A stretch of DNA of 7,771 nucleotides, from assembly GCA_900545905.1 (NCBI GenBank), contig URBA01000061.1, positions 1 through 7,771 on the forward strand, in the 5' to 3' direction. The position numbers and the translations under genes were made by a program. Below the pieces are notes generated by a model, which worked only from the letters and a program-made list of their open reading frames with translations, was not told where the DNA came from and ran no database searches. Source of the DNA: an uncultured Collinsella sp. (GTDB lineage: Bacteria > Actinomycetota > Coriobacteriia > Coriobacteriales > Coriobacteriaceae). Shown piece by piece: positions 1 to 5,393 of this stretch (positions are counted from its first letter, which is position 1; the number at the start of each line of letters is the position of its first letter).

Positions 1-405
1 ACCGCGAGCATCGTGGACGTTTGCTTGGGTTGAGATGTGCGTCTCGATGCCGGGCATCGTGCGCTTGACCTCAAAGAACAGGCCCCAGTCCTGGATGATG
101 AAGGCGTCGGCGCCCAGCGTGGAGCAGCGATGGATGAGTTGCAGCGCATCGCCCATCTCGGACTGCTTGATGACGATGTTGACCGTGACGTAGACGCGCG
201 ACCCGGCTAGATGCGCGGCGCGGCAGGCTTGCTCAAAGGCCTCGTCGGTAAAGTTGGTGGCCTTGCGGCGGGCGTTGAAGCTGCCCATGCCGCAGTAGAT
301 GGCGTCTGCCCCGGCGGCGAGTGCGGCGGCAAAGGGCTCGGGTCCTCCGGCGGGCGCCAAAAGCTCGGGTCTGCGGTTGGTGGTTCGACTGGCGGTTGCG
401 GTCAT
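1..405 (-). CDS. U32-family peptidase (collagenase-like), N-terminal part, cut by the window edge
   Basis: Reading leftwards from an ATG at 405, 135 codons stay open to base 1, so the C-terminal part lies outside the window. The translation has the typical U32 N-terminus: ELLAPAG at residues 14-20, then AAGADAIYCG, FNARRKATNFT, GSRVYVTVNI and GADAFIIQDWG, a TIM-barrel-like start. Members of this family include the collagenase-like PrtC and the RNA-hydroxylation proteins RlhA and TrhP, so the product may act on RNA rather than on protein; the visible part does not decide this. An AAAGG lies six bases before the start codon. It is divergent from ridA. A TATACT at 439-444 (minus strand) is a possible -10 box, without a convincing -35. 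I am sure of the family and unsure of the substrate. Confidence 0.87.
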   Translation of the reverse strand, partial: MTATASRTTNRRPELLAPAGGPEPFAAALAAGADAIYCGMGSFNARRKATNFTDEAFEQACRAAHLAGSRVYVTVNIVIKQSEMGDALQLIHRCSTLGADAFIIQDWGLFFEVKRTMPGIETHISTQANVHDARG

Positions 406-512
406 ATCCTGCCTTTCAAAATGCTCAGATGCTTAAAAAGTATAGTGGTGCTGTTGCGATGGACGAGCCCTGTGGCCCAAGCAGGATAAAGTCTTCAGCA
501 GCCTTTGCAGCA

Positions 513-584
513 AAAATGATCCGTTTCCCTCCGTCCCCTATGGATTACCTGATCCGATGGGGACGGAGGGAAACGGATCATTTT
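513..584. repeat. Perfect 26-bp inverted repeat, REP-like palindrome
   Basis: The left arm 513-538 (begins AAAATGATCCG, ends CTCCGTCCCC) is the exact reverse complement of the right arm 559-584, with a 20-base loop at 539-558. A third, single copy of the arm lies at 1249-1274 with one base changed (C at 527, T at 1263), so this is a repeated unit and not just a local hairpin. The AAAA...TTTT ends make it look like a bidirectional terminator, yet its two flanking genes point away from it, so no transcript from them would need to end here. The alternatives are a REP/BIME-like dispersed element, a small non-autonomous mobile element, or a protein-binding site. No transposase or target-site duplication was found. 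Confidence 0.85.
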
Positions 585-666
585 GAGCTTCACCGTCCGG
601 TCGTGCCGTTCAGCGGCCGACAGGCGCCGTTGGGCGATAAAATATTCTCGCAACGTGATAATAATC

Positions 667-695
667 TTGCATCGCGCGGAAACCTTGAGTACTAT
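667..695 (+). promoter_or_regulatory. Possible sigma-70-type promoter of ridA
   Basis: TTGCAT (667-672) and TACTAT (690-695) are separated by 17 bases. They match the consensus at 3 of 6 and 4 of 6 positions, so the call is modest. Transcription would start near 702, which puts the hairpin at 705-752 almost at the 5' end of the message. GATAAT at 657-662 is another possible -10 box but has no good -35. Confidence 0.35.
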
Positions 696-704
696 CCCAA
701 ATCA

Positions 705-752
705 AGCGCGGTGTTCAGACCGAACTGTGCCTCCCGGTGTGAACACCGCGCT
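705..752 (+). promoter_or_regulatory. Long hairpin in the ridA 5' leader
   Basis: Bases 705-717 (AGCGCGGTGTTCA) pair perfectly with 740-752 over 13 bp. After a G/G mismatch (718/739), ACCG at 719-722 pairs with CGGT at 735-738, giving about 17 bp in all. The 12-base apical loop contains CTCC (731-734), which could pair with GGAG of the ridA ribosome binding site (776-779). No T-run follows, so it is not a normal intrinsic terminator. It could be a 5' stabilising stem, a translation-control element or the operator of an unknown regulator. The base pairing is seen directly; any role is inference. Confidence 0.6.
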
Positions 753-785
753 CACGCTCTCTCAATTGATCGTAAGGAGAAAAAC

Positions 786-1163
786 ATGAGCAAGACCGTC
801 GTGTCTTCCGATAACGCACCCGCAGCCATCGGCCCGTATTCCCCCGGCATCCAGACCGGCAACATGGTGTTCCTGTCCGGCCAGCTGGGCATCGACCCCG
901 CAACTGGCAAGATGCCCGAGGGCGTCGAGGCCCAGGCTAAGCAGTCCCTTGCTAACGTCGAGGCTCTGCTGACCGCTGCCGGCGCCACCTTTGCCGATGT
1001 CGTCAAGACCACGGTCTACCTGGCCGACATCGCCGACTTCGCTGCCGTGAACGAGATCTACGCTTCCAAGTTCGAGGCTCCGTTCCCCGCGCGCAGCGCT
1101 TTCCAGGTTGCCGCTCTTCCGGCCGGCGGTCTGGTCGAGATCGAGGTCGTCGCCGCTCTCTAA
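786..1163 (+). CDS. ridA: RidA, 2-iminobutanoate/2-iminopropanoate deaminase
   Basis: The 125-residue product is a typical full-length RidA (YjgF/YER057c/UK114) protein. This cytoplasmic trimer hydrolyses reactive enamines and imines, such as 2-aminoacrylate released by PLP enzymes, to 2-keto acids and ammonia, and so protects PLP enzymes. Visible family motifs are IGPYSP (15-20, with Tyr18), SGQLGID, KTTVYLADIADF and PARSAFQV, where Arg103 corresponds to the catalytic Arg105 of E. coli, followed by VEIE (117-120) with the conserved glutamate. The ATG is preceded by AAGGAG at six bases, which fixes the start; an in-frame extension upstream to 321 is rejected. The gene is monocistronic, with its own probable promoter and hairpin leader and a strong terminator 31 bases after the stop. 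It lies next to a purine-catabolism locus, whose wider pathway can make enamines. Confidence 0.95.
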   Translation: MSKTVVSSDNAPAAIGPYSPGIQTGNMVFLSGQLGIDPATGKMPEGVEAQAKQSLANVEALLTAAGATFADVVKTTVYLADIADFAAVNEIYASKFEAPFPARSAFQVAALPAGGLVEIEVVAAL

Positions 1164-1194
1164 GGCGTTGGCAACAACAAAACATGACATGCAA

Positions 1195-1232
1195 AAAAGA
1201 CCCTGCAGTGCGTTTGAACTGCAGGGTCTTTT
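1195..1232. terminator. Perfect 15-bp intrinsic terminator, probably bidirectional
   Basis: Bases 1195-1209 (AAAAGACCCTGCAGT) pair exactly with 1218-1232 around an 8-base loop (1210-1217). On the plus strand the stem ends in TTTT after ridA. On the minus strand the run of six A (1193-1198) becomes a U-run behind the regulator gene, whose stop is at 1289. The convergent arrangement fits one shared terminator serving both genes. Confidence 0.92.
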
Positions 1233-1248
1233 GTCAAGCGATGCGACA

Positions 1249-1274
1249 AAAATGATCCGTTTTCCTCCGTCCCC
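1249..1274. repeat. Solo copy of the 26-base repeat arm
   Basis: This stretch matches the left arm 513-538 at 25 of 26 positions, the only change being T at 1263 where the arm has C at 527. The match extends two bases leftwards (CA at 1247-1248 and 511-512). No inverted partner is present nearby. It lies in the 125-base gap between two convergent genes, directly after their shared terminator. Confidence 0.8.
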
Positions 1275-1288
1275 AAGGAGTCAGCGGG

Positions 1289-1945
1289 TTAGCCTTCCTT
1301 GCGGACTTTTTGCAGATAGCGGTAGACGCTGGGCTCCGAGATGCCCAGTGCGGTGGCGGCGCAGGCCACGGCACCCTTGAGCATGAACACTCCGTTGCCG
1401 TTGAGGTGGCGAATGACGTCCACGCGGTCGCTCTGACCAAGCGACGCTACATCCAGCCCGCGCGCGCTCAGCAACTCGGAAATACTGCGGTCGATGAGCT
1501 CCTGCGTAGACTCCGAAAGACTTTCGACCTCGATAGACGCGGGCTCCGCCTGCCTTGGCACAGCGTCGAAGCAGGCCATGAGCTGCTGAGTCATGGCGTT
1601 GATGGAGCGTATCGTGGAAAGATCGGTGTTGACGCAGAGCATGCCGACGATCTCGTCATTCTCGCGGATAAAGTACGTCGCCGACTCCAACGTCTTGCCG
1701 CCGGCACCGCGCCCCTCGTAGCCCGTAATAAACGGCAGGTCGCGATACTTGGGGTCGTGCATGATCTTGAGCGCCAGATCGGTGGCGGGGCCGCCGACCT
1801 TGCGGCCGCTCACGATGCCGTTGCGAATATCGACGATGGCGTGGTCGGGATCCGAGAAATCGTGCAGCACGATTTCGCTGTTTTTGCCGAGTATCTGCTC
1901 CAGAAAATCGACCATCGGCAAAAAGCGGCGTACGGTCTCGTTCAC
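1289..1945 (-). CDS. YheO/DauR-like PAS and HTH transcriptional regulator
   Basis: The 218-residue product has an N-terminal YheO-type PAS domain (about 8-118), with EIVLHDFSD, the SGRKVGGPATDLAL motif and the closing strands ATYFIRENDEIVGMLCVNTD. A variable linker leads to a DauR-type helix-turn-helix at about 165-216, containing DRVDVIRHLNGNGVFMLKGAV and ALGISEPSVYRYLQ. Relatives sense small molecules; DauR controls D-arginine use. The longer frame starts at an ATG at 1996, but the GTG at 1945 has AAAGGAG (1952-1958) six bases away and the N-terminus then fits the family, so I choose the GTG. The gene is divergent from the permease-ssnA-ygfK set, which suggests local control of those genes; the ligand, perhaps a purine or breakdown product, is inference. 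It is not a LysR, PucR or PurR type protein. Confidence 0.9.
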   Translation of the reverse strand: MNETVRRFLPMVDFLEQILGKNSEIVLHDFSDPDHAIVDIRNGIVSGRKVGGPATDLALKIMHDPKYRDLPFITGYEGRGAGGKTLESATYFIRENDEIVGMLCVNTDLSTIRSINAMTQQLMACFDAVPRQAEPASIEVESLSESTQELIDRSISELLSARGLDVASLGQSDRVDVIRHLNGNGVFMLKGAVACAATALGISEPSVYRYLQKVRKEG

Positions 1946-2109
1946 GGGCAACTCCTTTGGGTGAAATCGGAAATGTTCATAACAATTTTTTCTCATGGTA
2001 ACACGGTGTCTATTGATTCACATATTCGCAGGTACATTGCGTAATACGGACGAGCGGTAGGAATTTGGCGGTAAACGGTCGACCAAAAGAAAAGTAAGAT
2101 GTTATTTTG

Positions 2110-2166
2110 ATCAGACACTTTCCTGACCTGCGGAAATGCGTTATCTCAGCTGAAGAATAGTCTGAT
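2110..2166. promoter_or_regulatory. Candidate operator: inverted ATCAGAC pair with inner dyad
   Basis: ATCAGAC (2110-2116) and its reverse complement GTCTGAT (2160-2166) are 50 bases apart centre to centre. Both are preceded, on their own strand, by TTTTG (with two extra bases in the right copy). The dyad TTTCC-N8-GGAAA (2119-2123 and 2132-2136) lies between them. The position upstream of the permease promoter and between divergent genes suits binding by the YheO-like regulator. The symmetry is weak enough that chance cannot be excluded. Confidence 0.35.
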
Positions 2167-2181
2167 AACAAAAAATTATTA

Positions 2182-2210
2182 TTGAGAATGAGAATCATCT
2201 TTAATACGAT
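2182..2210 (+). promoter_or_regulatory. Sigma-70-type promoter of the permease operon
   Basis: TTGAGA (2182-2187, 5 of 6 matches to the consensus) and TACGAT (2205-2210, 4 of 6) are separated by the ideal 17 bases. Transcription would start at about 2216-2218, leaving an untranslated leader of about 80 bases. This start lies downstream of the ATG at 2211, which supports using the ATG at 2298 for the permease. Confidence 0.6.
2184..2202 (+). promoter_or_regulatory. Fur-box-like sequence overlapping the permease promoter
   Basis: GAGAATGAGAATCATCTTT matches the classical 19-base Fur box at 14 of 19 positions, with the hexamer GAGAAT repeated in tandem. It spans the spacer between the -35 and -10 boxes, where a repressor would block transcription. 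The AT-rich setting raises the chance of a fortuitous match, and no fur gene is visible here. Confidence 0.4.
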
Positions 2211-2297
2211 ATGCAACGAAGGCACAACCTCAACCCCGCACTGCGTCACAATAGAGCGTTAGATGCGAAAACAACTACTTCGAGGATTGGTGGTCAA

Positions 2298-3692
2298 ATG
2301 ACCCAGGAGACGGTTACGAACGGCACTGAAGCCCTGTTCACTCGCGAAGGCATGCCTCCCGTTAAGGAAATGATCCCGTGTGCCCTTCAGCACGTACTGG
2401 CATCGTTTGCCGGCATCATTACCCCGGCGGTCATCATGGCCGGCGTCTACGGCTTTAATAGCCAGCAGAGCACCGACATCATTCAGGTTGCGCTCATTCT
2501 TTCGGCAATCGACACGGCCCTTCAGGCCTTCGCTCCCTTCCGTCGCATCGGCGGCGGCCTGCCCATCGTCATGGGCGTTTCGTTCGCGTTTCTGCCGGCC
2601 CTGCAGGCCATGGGTGCCTCGGGCTTTAGCTTTGGTGCGCTGCTGGGTGGCGAGATTGTCGGCGGTGCCGTCGCGGTCCTCTTTGGTTTGGCCTACAGCA
2701 AGATTAAGTGGCTGTTCCCGCCCGTCGTGACCGGTACGGTCATCTTCTCCATTGGCGTCTCTCTCTATCCCACGGCCGTCAAGTATATGGCCGGCGGTAT
2801 GGGTACGCCGCTGTGGGGCACCCCGCAGGCCTGGTGCGTCGCTCTTATCACCTTCGCCGTGGTCTTTGCGCTCGCCAACTTTGGCAAGGGCACGCTCAAG
2901 CTGGGATCTGTGTTCTTTGGCATGATCGTTGGCATGATCGTCTCCATCCCCTTTGGCATGATCGACTTCTCCAGCGTCGCCACCGCTCAGGTCTTCGCCC
3001 TTCCCAAGCTCATGCCCTACGCGCTCGAGTTTGATCCCGAAGTCTGCATTACCCTCGCTGTTGTGTTCCCCATGGTTGCCATCCAGGTTATCGGTGACGT
3101 CTCCGCCGCCTGCCTGGGCTCCATCGACCGTATGCCCACCGAGCGCGAGCTCTCCGGCGCTATCGTGTCCCAGGGCCTCACCTCTATGGTCGGCGGCCTG
3201 CTGGGCGGTCTTCCCACCAGCGCCCTTGGCCAGAACGTGGGCATCATCTGCTCCAACAAGGTCGTCAACAAGTGGGTCTTTGTGATCATCGCGGCCGTCT
3301 TTGCCATCGCCGGTCTGTTCCCGCAGCTCTCTGCCGTCCTTTCCGCTATCCCGCAGCCCGTCATCGGCGGCGCGACCGTCGGCGTCTTTGGCACCATCAC
3401 CATGAACGGTGTGCGCATGTTCACCCGCGAGGGCCTCACGCAGCGCACTACCACCATCGTCGGCACCTCCGTCGTCTTTGGCCTGGGTATCTGGATGGCC
3501 AGCGGTTGCCTTGCCGGCGAGGGTATGCCCGCCTGGGTGTCCACCGTCATCGGCTCCAATGCCGTAACCCCCACCGCCATCATGGCCATTGTCCTTAACC
3601 TGATCCTTCCGCAGACGCCGGTCGTGGCTCAGCACATCGATGCCGCCAAGGATGCCGCTGTGGATCTGGTCCTGCCCGAGAGCAAGAAGTAG
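2298..3692 (+). CDS. NCS2/NAT-family nucleobase:cation symporter, probably a purine permease
   Basis: This 464-residue integral membrane protein is predicted to import a purine base (xanthine, urate or a relative) by ion symport. About 12-14 hydrophobic segments cover residues 25-440, a normal length for the family. Landmarks are Gln31-His32 in the first membrane helix, GGGLPIVMGVSFAFLPAL, the IGD motif at 265-267, MPTERELSGAIVSQGL, and the NAT signature QNVG at 312-315. Two family positions look unusual: Gln263 stands where characterised members have a substrate-binding Glu (ExxGD), and Asn320 stands where the signature has Thr. Start choice: the ATG at 2298 follows GGTGG (2289-2293) and lies behind the predicted promoter; the 29-residue extension from 2211 is polar and unlike the family. 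It is the first gene of the likely operon with ssnA and ygfK. The family is certain; the exact substrate is inferred from the neighbours. Confidence 0.92.
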   Translation: MTQETVTNGTEALFTREGMPPVKEMIPCALQHVLASFAGIITPAVIMAGVYGFNSQQSTDIIQVALILSAIDTALQAFAPFRRIGGGLPIVMGVSFAFLPALQAMGASGFSFGALLGGEIVGGAVAVLFGLAYSKIKWLFPPVVTGTVIFSIGVSLYPTAVKYMAGGMGTPLWGTPQAWCVALITFAVVFALANFGKGTLKLGSVFFGMIVGMIVSIPFGMIDFSSVATAQVFALPKLMPYALEFDPEVCITLAVVFPMVAIQVIGDVSAACLGSIDRMPTERELSGAIVSQGLTSMVGGLLGGLPTSALGQNVGIICSNKVVNKWVFVIIAAVFAIAGLFPQLSAVLSAIPQPVIGGATVGVFGTITMNGVRMFTREGLTQRTTTIVGTSVVFGLGIWMASGCLAGEGMPAWVSTVIGSNAVTPTAIMAIVLNLILPQTPVVAQHIDAAKDAAVDLVLPESKK

Positions 3693-3708
3693 CCAATTCG
3701 GTGCTATT

Positions 3709-3740
3709 CGCCGGCGGACGCATCGCCTCGTCCGCCGGCG
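3709..3740 (+). terminator. GC-rich hairpin after the permease, possible weak terminator or processing stem
   Basis: CGCCGGCGGACG (3709-3720) pairs perfectly with 3729-3740 over 12 bp around the loop CATCGCCT. It begins 17 bases after the permease stop. No T-run follows, so full termination is doubtful. It may be a factor-independent stem of the kind seen in GC-rich bacteria, partly attenuating expression of ssnA, or a 3' stabiliser of the permease message. Confidence 0.5.
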
Positions 3741-3888
3741 CCATGCGGCGCCAAGCCGCACTTCAAAGGGCTTGTCCCTTTGGTGAAGCGTTGACGGGAG
3801 AGGGCCCGTTTCCGGTGTAGGCCGGCGCTTCGCACTTCCGCCATGTCAGAGGTGTCAAACCCCGCCTCTGATGTTGAAGGGAGCATTT
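3741..3888 (+). promoter_or_regulatory. Structured leader upstream of ssnA
   Basis: Several stems follow one another: TGCGGC/GCCGCA (3744-3749 with 3755-3760), CTTCAAAGGG with CCCTT and TGAAG (3761-3770 with 3776-3780 and 3784-3788), ACGGG/CCCGT (3794-3798 with 3805-3809), and TCAGAGG/CCTCTGA (3846-3852 with 3865-3871) just before the ribosome binding site AAGGGAG (3877-3883). GAAGCG at 3785-3790 can instead pair with CGCTTC at 3826-3831, so two exclusive folds are possible. I recognise no known riboswitch class. No clear promoter was found inside. Confidence 0.45.
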
Positions 3889-5244
3889 ATGCTTCTGGTC
3901 GCTAACGGTTCCGTTTTTACCCGCAACGCTCAGACTCCGTTTATTCCCAACGGTGCGGTCGCCATTGACGGAGATACGATCGTCGAAGTGGGCCCCGAGC
4001 GCGAGCTCAAGGCCAAGTACCCGGATGCCGAGTACGTCGACGCCCAGGGCAACCTCATCATGCCCGGACTCATCAATTGCCACACCCACATCTACTCGGG
4101 TCTGGCCCGCGGCCTTGCCATTAAGGGCTGCAACCCCACCAACTTCCTGGAGAATCTTGAGCAGCAGTGGTGGAAGATTGACGACAACCTGACGCTCGAC
4201 GGCACCAAGGCCAGCGCCTATGCCACGATCTTGGACTCCATCCGCGATGGCGTCACCACGATCTTCGATCACCACGCGAGCTTCTGCGAGATCCCGGGCA
4301 GCCTCTTTACCATTAAGGATGCAGCTCAGGAGCTGGGCATGCGTTCGTGCCTGTGCTACGAGGTCTCCGATCGCCGCGGCCAGGAAAAATGCGACCAGGC
4401 CATTGCCGAGAACGCCGAGTTTGCCCAGTGGGCCGCCAAGGAGCGTCGCGATAACGACAACCACATGATCGCCGCCATGTTTGGCGGTCACGCCACCTTT
4501 ACGCTGTCGGACGAGACCATGGACAAGATGGCCGAGGCCAACAACGGCCTGACCGGCTTCCACATCCACGTGTGCGAGGGCATGAACGATGTGTGGGATT
4601 CCCGCCTCAACCGCGGCGGTATCAGTCCCGTCGAGCGCCTGCTGCAGCACAACCTGCTGGGTCCCGACACCATGCTCGGCCACTGCATCCACGTGACGCC
4701 TGCCGAGATGGATATCGTCAAGGAGTCCGGCACCTGGCTCGTCAACAACCCCGAATCCAATATGGGAAACGCCGTGGGCTGCGCCCCCGTGCTCGAATTC
4801 TTCCGTCGCGGCATCCCCGTGTGCATGGGCACCGACGCCTACACCCACGATATGCTCGAGAGCCTTAAGGTCTTCCTGATCATTCAGCGCCACAACGCCG
4901 CCATGCCCAACGTGGGCTGGTGCGAGGCCATGACCATGCTGTTCGAGAACAACGCCAAGATGGCGAGCAAGTACTTCGATCGCAAGCTCGGTGTGCTCGA
5001 GGCTGGCGCTGCCGCCGACGTCATCGTTATGGACTACAAGCCCTTTACGCCGCTGAGCGAGGAGAACATCGACGGCCACATGCTCTTTGGCATGATGGGC
5101 AAAAACTGCCGCACCACCATCATCAACGGCCGCGTCCTGTACAAGGATCGCGAGTTTGTCGGTATCGATGAGGAAAAGATCAACGCGTGGACCATGGCTG
5201 AGTCCAAGAAGCTCTGGAGCACGCTCAACGATCGCGCCTACTAA
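3889..5244 (+). CDS. ssnA: SsnA, putative amidohydrolase/aminohydrolase of purine catabolism
   Basis: The 451-residue cytoplasmic enzyme belongs to the amidohydrolase superfamily, in the SsnA branch next to guanine and chlorohydrolase-like deaminases. It probably hydrolyses a C-N bond of a purine or a ring-opened product with one bound metal. Visible features are the small beta domain (1-55), His65-Thr-His67 in NCHTHIYSG, IFDHHAS, His225-Ile-His227 with Glu230, His265 in MLGHCIH, NNPESNMGNAVG, and Thr315-Asp316 in MGTDAYTHDM, which give the expected metal ligands and catalytic acid. It ends with the strand pair ADVIVMDYKPFTPL and INGRVLYKDREF. The ATG at 3889 has AAGGGAG five bases away; an in-frame ATG at 3871 would lie inside the leader stem. 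In E. coli ssnA is next to ygfK, as here. The family is certain; the substrate has to be inferred. Confidence 0.93.
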   Translation: MLLVANGSVFTRNAQTPFIPNGAVAIDGDTIVEVGPERELKAKYPDAEYVDAQGNLIMPGLINCHTHIYSGLARGLAIKGCNPTNFLENLEQQWWKIDDNLTLDGTKASAYATILDSIRDGVTTIFDHHASFCEIPGSLFTIKDAAQELGMRSCLCYEVSDRRGQEKCDQAIAENAEFAQWAAKERRDNDNHMIAAMFGGHATFTLSDETMDKMAEANNGLTGFHIHVCEGMNDVWDSRLNRGGISPVERLLQHNLLGPDTMLGHCIHVTPAEMDIVKESGTWLVNNPESNMGNAVGCAPVLEFFRRGIPVCMGTDAYTHDMLESLKVFLIIQRHNAAMPNVGWCEAMTMLFENNAKMASKYFDRKLGVLEAGAAADVIVMDYKPFTPLSEENIDGHMLFGMMGKNCRTTIINGRVLYKDREFVGIDEEKINAWTMAESKKLWSTLNDRAY

Positions 5245-5260
5245 TTCACAAGTAGATTCG

Positions 5261-5294
5261 CGTGCGTCGGATGTTTCGCCGCATCCGACGCACG
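5261..5294 (+). terminator. Perfect 13-bp hairpin between ssnA and ygfK
   Basis: CGTGCGTCGGATG (5261-5273) pairs exactly with 5282-5294 around the loop TTTCGCCG. It begins 17 bases after the ssnA stop, the same distance as the hairpin behind the permease. There is no U-run, so it may be an attenuating or RNA-protecting stem inside an operon and not a full stop. Confidence 0.5.
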
Positions 5295-5298
5295 TATA

Positions 5299-5387
5299 GG
5301 CGGCCTCCGCGGGGTCGCCGGCGCTGTGCTAGCGCTACACCGTATTTGCGCCCGCCGCGCGGTCTCGCCGGGCGTTACAGAGAGGAG
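5299..5387 (+). promoter_or_regulatory. GC-rich leader of ygfK with small hairpins and ribosome binding site
   Basis: The stems GCGCT/AGCGC (5321-5325 with 5331-5335) and CGCCCG/CGGGCG (5349-5354 with 5369-5374) lie before the ribosome binding site GAGGAG (5382-5387), which is six bases from the ygfK ATG. No good promoter was found, which supports read-through from ssnA. The function of the stems is unknown. Confidence 0.4.
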
Positions 5388-5393
5388 CTCATT

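Larger units (their letters stand above)
406..785. other. Intergenic region between divergent U32 and ridA genes
   Basis: This 380-base stretch has no convincing gene. It holds, from left to right, a possible -10 box for the U32 gene (439-444, minus strand), a perfect 26-bp inverted repeat (513-584), a GC-rich stretch with no recognised element (585-636), an AT-rich patch with GATAAT at 657-662, a probable ridA promoter (667-695), a long hairpin (705-752) and the ridA ribosome binding site AAGGAG at 774-779. A reading frame in phase with ridA runs back to 321, but it crosses the repeat, the promoter and the hairpin, and its translation resembles nothing. Confidence 0.7.
1946..2297. promoter_or_regulatory. 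Divergent control region between regulator and permease
   Basis: This 352-base region is much richer in A and T than its surroundings. It contains the regulator ribosome binding site (CTCCTTT at 1952-1958, minus strand), a GGTCGACC palindrome (2077-2084), an inverted pair of ATCAGAC (2110-2116 and 2160-2166), the dyad TTTCC-N8-GGAAA (2119-2136), a TCAGCTGA palindrome (2146-2153), and the permease promoter with an overlapping Fur-like site (2182-2210). No convincing minus-strand promoter for the regulator could be picked. A reading frame from 2211 in phase with the permease is judged to be leader and not protein. Confidence 0.7.

Noticed and set aside
513..584. The palindrome as a CRISPR remnant or intrinsic terminator
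   Set aside because: There are no regularly spaced direct repeats, and the flanking genes point away from it, so a terminator has nothing to end; the solo copy elsewhere favours a repeat family.
321..785. N-terminal extension of ridA by 155 codons
   Set aside because: It crosses the U32 gene start, the palindrome, the promoter and the leader hairpin, while the ATG at 786 has an ideal ribosome binding site and yields a full-length RidA.
1310..2044. Plus-strand open frame of 244 codons opposite the regulator
   Set aside because: The minus strand gives a clear YheO-type PAS-HTH protein; the plus-strand translation has no motif.
2259..3761. Minus-strand open frame of 500 codons opposite the permease
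   Set aside because: Low-complexity polar translation, no ribosome binding site, and the opposite strand codes for a clear membrane transporter; an antisense shadow.
3741..3888. A known purine riboswitch in the ssnA leader
   Set aside because: I could not find the three-way junction core or the conserved loop-loop bases of the guanine/adenine class, so only an unnamed structured leader is reported.
3763..5079. Minus-strand open frame of 438 codons opposite ssnA
   Set aside because: A shadow of ssnA caused by codon bias; its sequence is rich in His, Val and Gly without any recognisable domain.
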